From assembly GCA_041695085.1 (NCBI GenBank), contig JBGFRO010000050.1:62001-126000 (forward strand): DNA of 64,000 nt, read 5' to 3'. The notes under the pieces are model-generated. The model worked only from the letters and a program-made list of their open reading frames with translations, ran no database searches and was not told the origin of the DNA. The DNA comes from DYFT01 sp041695085. Its GTDB lineage: Bacteria > Bacteroidota > Ignavibacteria > UBA10030. Positions 16,588 to 25,311 of this stretch are shown here, one piece after another; the stretch's first letter is position 1; each line of letters begins with the position of its first letter. Both the position numbers and the translations under genes were made by a program.

Positions 16588-16956
16588 TCATACTCCGAAC
16601 GAATGACCACATCCGCACGTGCGGGCAGCGTTCGGATTATTGAATACGAATCCTCGTCCATTCAAGCCGTCGGAAAAATCCAACGTTGTTCCGGAAAGAT
16701 AGAACAGACTCTTCGGATCGATATACACTTTGATCCCCTCCATCTCATAGATCTCATCCCCTGTCCGCGGCTTTTCGTCGAAGGCCAACACATACGACAT
16801 GCCGGAGCATCCACCTCCTTTTACACCGAGCCGCAACGCGTGATCGGCGGGGATATTGTTTTCCGCTTTGATACGCCGGATCTCCTCAGCAGCGCGTGGG
16901 GTGATGATGACTACATCATTCGCTTGAGCCTTCACCTCTGCAATCACTTCAGCCAT
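16588..16956 (-). CDS. sufA: A-type Fe-S carrier (SufA/ErpA/HesB)
   Basis: 122 residues of the HesB/IscA family that carries nascent clusters to apoproteins. The three conserved cysteines are C50 in GVKGGGCSGMSY and C114 and C116 in ARTCGCGHSF. The ATG at 16956 is preceded by GGGAGG at the right distance (16961-16966), which decides the start against an in-frame extension nine residues longer. It sits between sufU and sufT. Confidence 0.94.
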   Translation of the reverse strand: MAEVIAEVKAQANDVVIITPRAAEEIRRIKAENNIPADHALRLGVKGGGCSGMSYVLAFDEKPRTGDEIYEMEGIKVYIDPKSLFYLSGTTLDFSDGLNGRGFVFNNPNAARTCGCGHSFGV

Positions 16957-17016
16957 AAATCCTCCCGAGATTGAATTCTTCAATCAATTATTTGGCAATT
17001 GGCAATGATTTGGCAA

Positions 17017-17475
17017 TTATTCGGTTGTGACCGTCTCTTTTCGTTGATCGAGCGCTCCCCGGAGCGTATGCCAGGCGAGACTTGCACATTTGACACGTAC
17101 AGGAAACTCACTCACACCGGCAAACGCGGCAAGCTTGCCCAACTCCTCTAACGAAACATCTCTTGCGTGTTTCCCCGTCACCAGGTTGTGAAAGAGGTCG
17201 AACAACTCGTGTACGTGTTGCTTTGTCTTTCCTTTCACCACCGTACTCATCACCGAGGCAGAAGCCTTCGAGATGGCGCAACCTGCTCCCTCGAACGACA
17301 CGTCGGCAACGACATCCCCGTTCATTTTCAGATAGATCGTGTAGTGATCGCCGCACAACGGGTTGTATCCCTCGAGCACGTAGTCTGCGTCCGGCATCTT
17401 CCGGAAATTCCGAGGATTCTTGTTGTGATCAAGAATGATCTCTTGATACAGCGATCGTAGCTCATCAGTCGCCAT
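17017..17475 (-). CDS. sufU: SufU-type zinc-dependent sulfurtransferase / Fe-S assembly protein
   Basis: 152 residues of the SufU subgroup, which takes persulfide sulfur from SufS. The zinc and sulfur ligands are present at C41 and D43 (YNPLCGDHY), C66 (FEGAGCAISKAS) and C130 (VRVKCASLAWHTL). The insert between the last two cysteines is typical of SufU rather than IscU. The ATG overlaps the sufS stop as TGATG, consistent with coupled synthesis of the SufS-SufU pair. Confidence 0.95.
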   Translation of the reverse strand: MATDELRSLYQEIILDHNKNPRNFRKMPDADYVLEGYNPLCGDHYTIYLKMNGDVVADVSFEGAGCAISKASASVMSTVVKGKTKQHVHELFDLFHNLVTGKHARDVSLEELGKLAAFAGVSEFPVRVKCASLAWHTLRGALDQRKETVTTE

Positions 17476-18734
17476 CAGTTAAAAACCTCTTTCACTCTGT
17501 GGAGACCTCTCACGAGAACATCGACCTCTTCCTTCGTGTTATAGATGCCAAATGACGCCCGCACCGTTGCAGGGATCCCGAAACGTTGCATGACGGGTTG
17601 TGCACAATGATGACCCGTCCGCACCGCGATCCCCTCTTGATCCAGAATCGTTCCGATATCGTGCGGATGCACTCCCTCCATAACGAAGGAGAGAACGCCC
17701 GCCTTGTCACGAGCCGTACCGACGATACGCACCCCCTCGATTTCCTTCACCTGTTCCGTTGCATACTGCAACAGCTCCTGCTCATAGAACGTGACCATCG
17801 GCCAATCCAACGAGCTGAGGTACTCCAGCGCCGCTCCGAATGCGATGCCGTCGGCAATATTGGGTGTGCCCGCCTCGAACTTGTATGGGACATCGTTGAA
17901 GATCGTCTTCTCAAATGTCACCGATTTGATCATGTCGCCCCCTCCCTGATACGGAGGCATAGTGTTCAAGAGATCAAGTTTGCCATACAACACACCAATA
18001 CCAGTGGGTCCGTACATCTTGTGGGAGGAGAACGTGTAGAAGTCGCAATCCAGCTCCCGCACGTTGATGCGTAGATGCGGCACAGCCTGAGCTCCGTCAA
18101 CAACAACAGGAACACCCGCGGAGTGAGCGATTGAGACCACATCCTTCATCGGATTCACACTCCCCAAAGCGTTGGAGACGTGGGTGATCGCGAGAAGTTT
18201 GGTTCTCGCGTTCAGCAAATTCGAAAGCTCATCCACGAGAAGCTCGCCTGCATCGTTGATGGGGGCAACCCTCAATTTCGCTCCCACCTGCTCACACAAC
18301 ATCTGCCAAGGGACAATATTCGAGTGGTGTTCCATTGCAGTAATGAGCACCTCATCACCCGCGCGCACGTTCGCCCCTCCGAATGTTGCCGCCACCAGAT
18401 TGATCCCTTCCGTCGCTCCCCGAACAAATACGATTTCCCGTGTGTCGCCTGCACCAATGAAGCGCCGTACCTGTTCGCGCGTCTTTTCATACAGATCGGT
18501 CGCGCGCTCACTCAAGTAGTGGACGCCCCGGTGGATGTTGGCATTCTCTTCTTCATAGTATCGCCGCAACGCATCAATCACTGCTCGCGGCTTTTGCGTC
18601 GTCGCCGCGTTATCGAGATACACAAGCCGTTTTCCGCGCACCCGGGTTGCAAAAATCGGAAATTCGCTCCGCACGGCATCCACGTCAAACGCGCGGGCAA
18701 GTCTTGAGGTCCCTATAGCAGCAGTGACAGCCAC
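17475..18734 (-). CDS. sufS: Cysteine desulfurase SufS
   Basis: PLP-dependent group II desulfurase supplying sulfur for cluster assembly. The 419 residues show TTQKPRAVIDALRRYYEE, the AMEHHSNIVPWQ His motif, TFSSHKMYGPTGIGVLYGK with the PLP lysine, and RTGHHCAQPVMQRFGI with the catalytic cysteine. The start is a GTG, 3 nt after the sufD stop, with no better ATG; the first 15 residues are not conserved. Position between sufD and sufU is canonical. Confidence 0.96.
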   Translation of the reverse strand: MAVTAAIGTSRLARAFDVDAVRSEFPIFATRVRGKRLVYLDNAATTQKPRAVIDALRRYYEEENANIHRGVHYLSERATDLYEKTREQVRRFIGAGDTREIVFVRGATEGINLVAATFGGANVRAGDEVLITAMEHHSNIVPWQMLCEQVGAKLRVAPINDAGELLVDELSNLLNARTKLLAITHVSNALGSVNPMKDVVSIAHSAGVPVVVDGAQAVPHLRINVRELDCDFYTFSSHKMYGPTGIGVLYGKLDLLNTMPPYQGGGDMIKSVTFEKTIFNDVPYKFEAGTPNIADGIAFGAALEYLSSLDWPMVTFYEQELLQYATEQVKEIEGVRIVGTARDKAGVLSFVMEGVHPHDIGTILDQEGIAVRTGHHCAQPVMQRFGIPATVRASFGIYNTKEEVDVLVRGLHRVKEVFN

Positions 18735-18737
18735 GGC

Positions 18738-20063
18738 TTAGCTCTTGCGTCCTTCAATAAGTTTAGCATGAACAAGGAACTCGAGCTGTTCACGCAATGC
18801 GGGGACATGTACTCGGTTCACAACGTCGCCTGCAAACGCAAACGTTAAGATGTCCGCAGCGAGGTTTTCGTCGATTCCGCGAGAGCGAAGATAGAAAATT
18901 TGGTTTTCGTCTAATTGACCCACGGTCGCCCCGTGCGTACACCTCACATCATCCGCGAAGATCTCCAGCTGAGGCTTGGTATCGATCGTTGCATCGTCGG
19001 ACAAGAGCAGCGTCATGTTTGTCTGCTTCGCGTCTGTTTTCTGGGCATCCTTGCGGACGAAGATCTTGCCGTTGAACACGCCGCGTGACTTGCCGTCCAG
19101 GATCGCTTTGTACAGTTCGTGACTTGCACAGTTTGGAGTTGCGTGATCGATCGTCGTATGGTTATCGATCAACTGAGTACCGGTGCCGACGGAAAGGCCG
19201 TTGAGGGTCGCTTCGCACCATTCGGCTCCCAGCACCGTCGTGACATTATTTCGCACAAGCGAACCGCCCAGAGCGATGGAGTTGGAGGTAAAATTGCTCC
19301 GTTCCTGCTGGTGGACGTGTATCGCAGCAATGTGAAATGCCTGCAAACTTTCGTTCTGCAGTTTGTCGTGCTCTAAGACAGCACCTTTGCCCAGACTGAT
19401 TTCACTGACGACATTTGTGAAGTAGGAAGCCCTTATCGTGCTCACAAAGCTTTCGACCATTTGAAGCTGCGCCCGTTCCTCCAACACAATGAGGTTTCGT
19501 GGAGGTATGTAGAACGGCTCCGAGCCGACGGCAACAAACAACAGGCTGATCGCGTCATCTACCGAGCACCCGTGCGGAAGATAGATAAACGCTCCATCCT
19601 GTGCGAACGCCGTATTGAGCGCGACGAACGGATTGTCGTCATACGATGCATACTTGCTGAAATGCGTATCCACAAGATCGCGGTGTTGTTTGAGCGCAGT
19701 TGCAAGATTCGTCAACACAACGCCAGCCGGCAACTTTCCGACGGTCGAGAGGTCCTTCGCGAAGTGTCCGTTCACAAAGACCAGCCGGTGAGGGGTGCCG
19801 AAGGTGAACCGGTCGAGCTCTTCGACCGAAGGAATGTGACCAGGTAATCCGAAGGTCGGCGTGAACGCCGCTTTCGCGATCGGTGCAACGTTGGTGAAGC
19901 GCCACTCTTCGTTCTTGGTGGTGGGAAATCCCACTGCGTGAAAACGCTCCAATGCACCACGCCGAATTGCATGAACCGGCGTTGCAGCTTCCCCGTTCAG
20001 ACTCTTTTCGAATAACTCAAAACTCGATTGATACCACATGTTCGTTTCTTGCTGATGTGACAT
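18738..20063 (-). CDS. sufD: Fe-S assembly protein SufD
   Basis: Partner of SufB and SufC in the scaffold complex. 441 residues: an N-terminal helical part with FPTTKNEEWRFTNVAPI, then the beta-helix core with a C-terminal DDVRCTHGATVGQLDENQIFYLRSRGI block, the SufB/SufD signature. The ATG at 20063 has AAGGAAG upstream and was kept. It lies 19 nt after sufC. Confidence 0.95.
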   Translation of the reverse strand: MSHQQETNMWYQSSFELFEKSLNGEAATPVHAIRRGALERFHAVGFPTTKNEEWRFTNVAPIAKAAFTPTFGLPGHIPSVEELDRFTFGTPHRLVFVNGHFAKDLSTVGKLPAGVVLTNLATALKQHRDLVDTHFSKYASYDDNPFVALNTAFAQDGAFIYLPHGCSVDDAISLLFVAVGSEPFYIPPRNLIVLEERAQLQMVESFVSTIRASYFTNVVSEISLGKGAVLEHDKLQNESLQAFHIAAIHVHQQERSNFTSNSIALGGSLVRNNVTTVLGAEWCEATLNGLSVGTGTQLIDNHTTIDHATPNCASHELYKAILDGKSRGVFNGKIFVRKDAQKTDAKQTNMTLLLSDDATIDTKPQLEIFADDVRCTHGATVGQLDENQIFYLRSRGIDENLAADILTFAFAGDVVNRVHVPALREQLEFLVHAKLIEGRKS

Positions 20064-20082
20064 GCCGACTTCCTTTTCTTAC

Positions 20083-20850
20083 TTACGCAGGCGTCAAAGA
20101 TGTTTCCGCTTCTGTCTTGATCCAATCATATCCCTTTTCTTCCAACTGAAGGGCTAGTTCCTTCGAACCCGACTTCACGATTCGACCATCTATGAGCACA
20201 TGCACGAAATCGGGAATAATGTAGTTCAGCAATCGCTGATAGTGCGTTACCACCACGATCGCATTATCCTTGCGGCGGAGTTTATTCACGCCATCTGCGA
20301 CAATGCGCAGCGCGTCGATATCCAGTCCCGAATCGGTCTCATCCAGAATTGCCAGCTTCGGTTCCAGAACAGCCATATGGAAGATCTCGTTTCGTTTCTT
20401 CTCCCCGCCGGAGAATCCTTCGTTGACCGAACGCTGCAGGAAGCTCTCATCCATATCGACAAGCTTCAGACGCTGCTTGACAAGTTGCAGAAACTCGATG
20501 GCGTCGAGCTCTTCCAATCCGCGATGTTTCCGAATGGCGTTCAGGGCCGACTTCAAAAAATATGAATTGCTCACGCCGGGAATCTCTACAGGATATTGAA
20601 ACGCGAGAAAGACCCCTTCCCGGGCTCGCTCCTCAGGATCCATTTCCAGCAAATTCTTCCCCTCGTAAAGGACTTCGCCTTCGGTGATTTCGTAGGCATC
20701 ACGTCCCGCAAGGACTTGGGCAAGGGTGCTTTTGCCCGAACCGTTCGGTCCCATAATAGCGTGAATCTCGCCGGCCCGAACTGTCAGGTCAACTCCGGAG
20801 AGAATCTCCTTCCCGTTCACGGAAGCATGAAGGTTTTTGATTTCTAACAT
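20083..20850 (-). CDS. sufC: Fe-S assembly ATPase SufC
   Basis: ABC-type ATPase of the SufBCD scaffold, cytoplasmic. The 255-residue protein has Walker A IMGPNGSGKSTLAQVLAG, Q-loop, the SufC-type signature NEGFSGGEKKRNEIFHMAVL, Walker B LAILDETDSGLDIDALRI and the switch VVVTHYQRLLNYI. The ETDSGLD variant of Walker B is a SufC hallmark. Confidence 0.97.
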   Translation of the reverse strand: MLEIKNLHASVNGKEILSGVDLTVRAGEIHAIMGPNGSGKSTLAQVLAGRDAYEITEGEVLYEGKNLLEMDPEERAREGVFLAFQYPVEIPGVSNSYFLKSALNAIRKHRGLEELDAIEFLQLVKQRLKLVDMDESFLQRSVNEGFSGGEKKRNEIFHMAVLEPKLAILDETDSGLDIDALRIVADGVNKLRRKDNAIVVVTHYQRLLNYIIPDFVHVLIDGRIVKSGSKELALQLEEKGYDWIKTEAETSLTPA

Positions 20851-20922
20851 CTCGTTCTTTCCTCGTTCAAGTGATTATTACGTTCTGTAGTTGTGCGCTA
20901 AGCGCGTCAAAGAATCCCCATC

Positions 20923-22371
20923 CTAACCAACACTTCCCTCAAGACTGATACCGAGGAGCTTTTGGGCTTCAACAGCGAATTCCATCGGCAGCTCTCGGAA
21001 GACTTCCTTACAAAAACCGTTGACGATCATGTTGACGGCATCCTCGGTCGAAAGTCCACGTTGTTTGCAGTAGAAAATCTGGTCTTCCCCGATCTTCGAG
21101 GTCGATGCCTCGTGCTCGACGCGCGAGGTTCGGTTTTTGACTTCGATGTAGGGGAAGGTGTGGGCGCCGCATTTGTCACCCAACAGCAGCGAGTCGCACT
21201 GCGAAAAATTCCGGGCATTCGTTGCGCCGCGCTTGATATCGACAAGACCGCGGTACGAGTTTTGGCCGAAGCCCGCAGAGATGCCTTTGGAGACGATGGT
21301 GCTGCGCGTATTCTTTCCGAGATGAATCATTTTCGTTCCGGTATCGGCCTGTTGATAGTTATTGACGACCGCCACCGAATAGAATTCACCGACAGACGAA
21401 TCACCCTGCAGGATAACGCTTGGATACTTCCACGTAATCGCGGAACCCGTTTCTACCTGCGTCCACGAAATCTTCGAGTTCTTCCCGATACACTTTCCAC
21501 GCTTCGTCACAAAGTTGTAGATGCCCCCTTTTCCATCCTTGTCACCCGGGTACCAGTTTTGAACAGTCGAATACTTGATTTGCGCATTGTCCCCGACTGC
21601 CACGAGCTCAACCACCGCCGCGTGCAACTGGTTGGTGTCGCGCATCGGTGCCGTGCACCCTTCGAGGTAACTCACGTACGAATTCTCTTCGGCGATGATC
21701 AGCGTTCGCTCGAATTGTCCGGTATCTGCCGCGTTGATGCGGAAGTACGTCGAGAGCTCCATCGGACAACGGACTCCCCTTGGAATATAGCAGAACGAAC
21801 CGTCGCTAAAGACGGCTGAGTTCAGCGCCGCAAAGAAATTGTCATTCGCGGGAACGACCGAGCCGAGATACTGCCGGACGAGGTCGGGATGTTCCTGAAC
21901 GGCTTCGGAGAAGGAACAGAAAATAATGCCGAGCTCCTTCAGTTTCTCTTTGAACGTCGTCGCAACGGACACGCTGTCAAAGACTGCATCCACAGCAACG
22001 CCCGCCAGGCGCTCCTGCTCATGAAGCGAGATGCCGAGCTTCTCGTACGTGCGAAGAAGTTCTGGATCTACTTCGTCGAGGCTCTTCGGTCGATTCTTTT
22101 GTTTCGGAGCGGCGTAATAGATGATGTCCTGATAGTCAATCTTGTCGTACTTCACGTTCGGCCAATGCGGCTCCTCCATCGTCAGCCAATGGCGGTACGC
22201 TTTGAGACGCCATTCCAGAAGCCACTCCGGTTCATTTTTCTTTGCCGAGATGAATCGGATGATGTCTTCATTAAGTCCACGTGGGGCTGTCTCGACTTCG
22301 ATCTCCGTAACGAAGCCCCATTTGTACTCTTTGCTTGCTAACTGTTCAATGGTGTTAGTTTCGGTACTCAT
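20923..22371 (-). CDS. sufB: Fe-S assembly scaffold SufB
   Basis: Scaffold on which clusters are built. From the ATG at 22371 the protein has 482 residues, MSTETNTIEQLASKEYKWGF onward, with PRGVRCPMELSTYFRINAAD, FERTLIIAEENSYVSYLEGC, KYSTVQNWYPGDKDGKGGIY and RTSRVEHEASTSKIGEDQIF, all in the family order. A longer in-frame extension upstream is Arg/Gln-rich and overlaps the preceding gene, so I rejected it. Its ATG follows the unknown suf gene stop by 16 nt. Confidence 0.96.
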   Translation of the reverse strand: MSTETNTIEQLASKEYKWGFVTEIEVETAPRGLNEDIIRFISAKKNEPEWLLEWRLKAYRHWLTMEEPHWPNVKYDKIDYQDIIYYAAPKQKNRPKSLDEVDPELLRTYEKLGISLHEQERLAGVAVDAVFDSVSVATTFKEKLKELGIIFCSFSEAVQEHPDLVRQYLGSVVPANDNFFAALNSAVFSDGSFCYIPRGVRCPMELSTYFRINAADTGQFERTLIIAEENSYVSYLEGCTAPMRDTNQLHAAVVELVAVGDNAQIKYSTVQNWYPGDKDGKGGIYNFVTKRGKCIGKNSKISWTQVETGSAITWKYPSVILQGDSSVGEFYSVAVVNNYQQADTGTKMIHLGKNTRSTIVSKGISAGFGQNSYRGLVDIKRGATNARNFSQCDSLLLGDKCGAHTFPYIEVKNRTSRVEHEASTSKIGEDQIFYCKQRGLSTEDAVNMIVNGFCKEVFRELPMEFAVEAQKLLGISLEGSVG

Positions 22372-22387
22372 TTCTGCCTCACGTGAA

Positions 22388-22855
22388 TTACATTGAGCGC
22401 GTTGAGGATGATTCTCCGGCGTTCGATTCTGACGCCGCTGCAGGATTTGTCGAGGGGGCGGGGGCTGACAAACCTGATGGAACCGCCGGTCTCGGCGCTG
22501 GACTTGCCGCGGGTGTTGCCGCAACAGCCGACGCAGGTTTTGAAGCTGCAGCCGGTTTGGCCGCAGGCGCTGGCTTTACGGGGGGTTTCTTGAATTCAGG
22601 ATTGTTCAACATGTAAGCATCCCCTTCTATCTTCCTGAGCAAACCTGCCTTTTCTAAACTTTCGATCCACAGACGTGTTAACTGTTCGGCTTCCGCGTAG
22701 CCGTATTTGACACCCTTCAGTTGCAAATACGTCATGACGCCGTAGTGAAGGTCGCGGAAGAAAACGTTGGAGAGATGAAACAGCTTATACTTCGATTTCA
22801 GCAGGTTCCAGACTTCTTTGTTGTTCTCGGTCAAAAGTTTAAGCTTTTCTTCCAT
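22388..22855 (-). CDS. SUF-operon protein of unknown function with Ala/Pro-rich tail
   Basis: 155 residues in two parts. Residues 1-90 look folded and mostly helical (LTENNKEVWNLLKSKYKLFH, LKGVKYGYAEAEQLTRLWIE, LLRKIEGDAYMLNNPEF), with a charged, winged-helix-like feel near the end. Residues 91-155 are low complexity, rich in Ala, Pro and Ser, and are probably disordered. There are no cysteines, so it is unlikely to hold a cluster itself. It sits between the Rrf2 regulator and sufB with gaps of 21 and 16 nt, so it is expressed with SUF. I do not recognise a family. Confidence 0.75.
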   Translation of the reverse strand: MEEKLKLLTENNKEVWNLLKSKYKLFHLSNVFFRDLHYGVMTYLQLKGVKYGYAEAEQLTRLWIESLEKAGLLRKIEGDAYMLNNPEFKKPPVKPAPAAKPAAASKPASAVAATPAASPAPRPAVPSGLSAPAPSTNPAAASESNAGESSSTRSM

Positions 22856-22876
22856 AGTCGTTTTCCTGTGAACGTG

Positions 22877-23281
22877 CTAAATGATTTCTTGAACGGTCAT
22901 TTTGTCAAACAACACATTCAAATTGCGCTGAAGTTTGCCGAGGGGACGTCGGATCGTGCACGCATCGAAGAGGTAGCAACTGTCCGCGCCATCCGAATAG
23001 CATTCTGCAACCATCGGGCGGCTGTCCTCAATAGCGCGGATAACTGCTGCAACGGAGAGTTCCTCAGGCCTCTTGGCCAGAGCATACCCTCCTTTTACTC
23101 CCTGAAGAGATCGGACCATACCGACACGCGCGAGTCTCTGTAACACCTTAGCCAACAGCTCGTAAGGAAGGTCATATTCATTAGCTAATTCCTTCGCCGT
23201 GAATATGTGACCCATCGGCTTCATCGCCATGTGCCTGAGCGCTATAAGCCCGTATTCAACTTTTTTCGAGAGCTGCAGCAT
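22877..23281 (-). CDS. Rrf2-family transcriptional regulator with three candidate Fe-S cysteines
   Basis: 134 residues. A winged helix (LQLSKKVEYGLIALRHMA, then ELLAKVLQRLARVGMVRSLQ and GVKGGYALAK) is followed by C94, C102 and C108 (Cx7Cx5C) in the region where IscR and SufR bind a [2Fe-2S] or [4Fe-4S] cluster. As first gene of the SUF operon it probably senses Fe-S status or oxidative stress and represses its own operon. That role is inferred from family and position. Confidence 0.93.
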   Translation of the reverse strand: MLQLSKKVEYGLIALRHMAMKPMGHIFTAKELANEYDLPYELLAKVLQRLARVGMVRSLQGVKGGYALAKRPEELSVAAVIRAIEDSRPMVAECYSDGADSCYLFDACTIRRPLGKLQRNLNVLFDKMTVQEII

Positions 23282-23303
23282 AAATCCGACTGTCTAAGTC
23301 CTA

Positions 23304-23405
23304 TATTCCTACAAAAAAAATCAAGGATTTTCTTACGTTCCTTGAGAATTGACAGACCTAATATACAACTTTTCCCCTCTCTCTGTCAAGCTAAAAATAG
23401 GAATA
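23304..23405. promoter_or_regulatory. Candidate operator pair in the suf / ABC-exporter divergent region
   Basis: TATTCCTA at 23304-23311 and its exact reverse complement TAGGAATA at 23398-23405 flank the suf promoter, one in the leader of the regulator gene and one just upstream of the -35 box. They are possible binding sites for the Rrf2 regulator or another factor. Chance cannot be excluded for 8-mers in AT-rich sequence. Confidence 0.3.
23360..23389 (-). promoter_or_regulatory. Predicted strong sigma-70 promoter of the SUF operon
   Basis: Perfect TTGACA, 18 bp, TATATT on the minus strand. Initiation near 23353 gives a leader of about 72 nt before the Rrf2 gene. Confidence 0.7.
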
Positions 23406-23421
23406 ATTCTTAACTGCTTCG

Positions 23422-23448
23422 TTGCGTCTCTCACTATTCTTGTATACT
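23422..23448 (+). promoter_or_regulatory. Predicted promoter for the ABC exporter - bshA unit
   Basis: TTGCGT, 15 bp, TATACT. The -10 box ends 12 nt before the ATG at 23461, so the message would be almost leaderless; no Shine-Dalgarno sequence is seen. The spacer is short. Confidence 0.35.
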
Positions 23449-23460
23449 TTCTCGCCGTTT

Positions 23461-24396
23461 ATGAGCATCGTTGAAACATCTAACATATCGAAAACCTATA
23501 GATCGGGACTTTTCAAACGTTCTGTTGTCCACGCCCTTACTGGGGTTTCCCTTTCCGTTCGGCAAGGAGAAATATTCGGACTTTTAGGTCCAAATGGGGC
23601 CGGCAAAACGACATTTGTCAAAATTCTCCTCTCCATTGTTCATCCAACCGGTGGTGAAGCGACCGTTGCAGGTGAAAAACTAGGAGATCTTTCAATTCGA
23701 GAGCGCAGCGGCTACCTTCCGGAAAATCATCGCTATCCGGCTTTCCTTACAGGACTTCAAACACTCATCTTTTTTGGAAGTCTGACCGGAATGAAGGGAA
23801 AGGCGCTTACTGATCGGGCAGATCGGTTGTTGGAGTTGGTCGGTCTGAAAGACTGGAAAAAGGTCAAGATCAAGCGATACTCGAAAGGTATGTTACAACG
23901 GCTTGGACTTGCCCAAGCCCTGTTGAACGATCCCGACCTCCTCTTCCTCGATGAACCTACCGACGGCGTCGATCCTGTGGGGCGGAAGGAGATACGCGAT
24001 CTCCTCACATCGCTACGCAGTCAAGGCAAGACGATCTTCCTCAATTCCCATCTCCTCTCCGAAGTTGAAATGATCTCCGATCGCGTCGCCATCCTCAATA
24101 AGGGAAAGGTTTTGAAGATCGGGACAATCGCAGAGCTCACATCGAAACAGATTGAATACGAGCTTCTTCTCGACCGATCCCTCGGCGATTCGGTCATTGA
24201 AAAGCTTCGACCGCATCTGCGATCTTTAAACGTCGACGGCAAGAAGTTGGTGATCGCATCAGAAAGCAAGGTTGGACTGAACACGACGCTCGATATTCTA
24301 CGTTCGGAAGGGATCTTGATCGAAAGTATGACTCAAAAGCGAACGACTCTCGAAGACTCCTTCATCGACCTGATTCAACGGGAGGCGACCGCATGA
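23461..24396 (+). CDS. ABC transporter ATP-binding protein
   Basis: 311 residues. One nucleotide-binding domain with Walker A LLGPNGAGKTTFVKILLSI, signature YSKGMLQRLGLAQALL, Walker B DPDLLFLDEPTDGVDPVGRK and the switch FLNSHLLSEVEMISDRV. A C-terminal extension of about 90 residues is typical of exporter ATPases of the CcmA/NatA type. I chose the ATG at 23461 because the upstream in-frame stretch spans the promoter. The gene overlaps its permease by 4 nt. Substrate unknown. Confidence 0.9.
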   Translation: MSIVETSNISKTYRSGLFKRSVVHALTGVSLSVRQGEIFGLLGPNGAGKTTFVKILLSIVHPTGGEATVAGEKLGDLSIRERSGYLPENHRYPAFLTGLQTLIFFGSLTGMKGKALTDRADRLLELVGLKDWKKVKIKRYSKGMLQRLGLAQALLNDPDLLFLDEPTDGVDPVGRKEIRDLLTSLRSQGKTIFLNSHLLSEVEMISDRVAILNKGKVLKIGTIAELTSKQIEYELLLDRSLGDSVIEKLRPHLRSLNVDGKKLVIASESKVGLNTTLDILRSEGILIESMTQKRTTLEDSFIDLIQREATA

Positions 24397-25238
24397 GGCA
24401 TCTGGCGATGATACTCCTTACAATTCGCGAAGCGGTGCTTCGCGGAACCCTTCTCTTCTACTTTGCGGTCGGAAACATCATCATCCTGTTCATGGCGTAC
24501 GCCCTTGACGTTTCGCCTGACGATCCATCAATGATCACGTTTCTCAGTAACCCCCTCCTTCCGAAAAACATCGGGAATACCAATCCGGTCGATTTCGTAC
24601 TCATTCAATTGCAGCGATCTTCGGCATCATCGATTCTCTTATTTGGCGTCTTTGCCGTCGCCGGCCTGATACCGTCGATGTTGGAGAAAGGCACGGTGGA
24701 GCTGTATCTGAGCAAGCCTCTGTCGCGTACGGCGCTCCTGCTTTCCAGAGCATCTGGAGCTACCGCGGGGGTTGCACTGAATCTCATCTATTTCGCTATT
24801 GGTATCTGGTTGGTGTTCGGAATCAAGCTGGCCATCTGGCACAGCGGCTTCCTGTTCTCCTTCCTCTTCGTCTGCATCGCCTTCCTCTTCTATTTCTCAA
24901 TTGTGACATTTGTAGGAATTGTGACAAGAAGTGCCGGATTCTCCATCATGTTTGCATTCTTGTACACCTTTTTCTCAAGCGCTCTCGAATCGCGAACAAA
25001 GATTCTCTATCAGATCTGGAACAACGACATCTACCACACTACCCTCGATGTGCTCTACTACTGTACTCCGCAATTGAGCGCTATGTTAGAAAACTCATCC
25101 CGCATTATCGGCAAGATGCCATTCCCGCCAGACCAACTCTCGCAGACGTTCGACATCCTGCCATTTGTTTACTCACTTCTCTCTTCCGCTGCGATCTACG
25201 CGCTCGCTTCGTTCCAATTCGCGAAACAGGACTTTTAG
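24393..25238 (+). CDS. ABC transporter permease (ABC-2 type)
   Basis: 281 residues with about six hydrophobic segments, near positions 12-30, 70-90, 110-135, 145-175, 180-200 and 250-275. A large extracytoplasmic stretch with DVSPDDPSMITFLSNPLLPK lies after the first segment, and VELYLSKPLSRTALLLSRAS is the cytoplasmic loop typical of ABC-2 exporters. It forms a two-component exporter with the ATPase gene it overlaps. No substrate-binding protein is present, which fits an exporter. Confidence 0.85.
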   Translation: MRHLAMILLTIREAVLRGTLLFYFAVGNIIILFMAYALDVSPDDPSMITFLSNPLLPKNIGNTNPVDFVLIQLQRSSASSILLFGVFAVAGLIPSMLEKGTVELYLSKPLSRTALLLSRASGATAGVALNLIYFAIGIWLVFGIKLAIWHSGFLFSFLFVCIAFLFYFSIVTFVGIVTRSAGFSIMFAFLYTFFSSALESRTKILYQIWNNDIYHTTLDVLYYCTPQLSAMLENSSRIIGKMPFPPDQLSQTFDILPFVYSLLSSAAIYALASFQFAKQDF

Positions 25239-25311
25239 TCGTGCGCGCTCCTTCCCTTGCTTGTTTCTTCTCCCAAAACTGATTACTTTTCGCCGTCAAA
25301 CGGAGCGGGAA

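Noticed and set aside
20962..21819. A 285-codon plus-strand frame opposite sufB
   Set aside because: SufB motifs are on the other strand and complete; this is a shadow frame.
22372..22524. A longer N-terminus for SufB
   Set aside because: The extension is Arg/Gln-rich, overlaps the preceding suf gene and is not part of the family; the ATG at 22371 is better.
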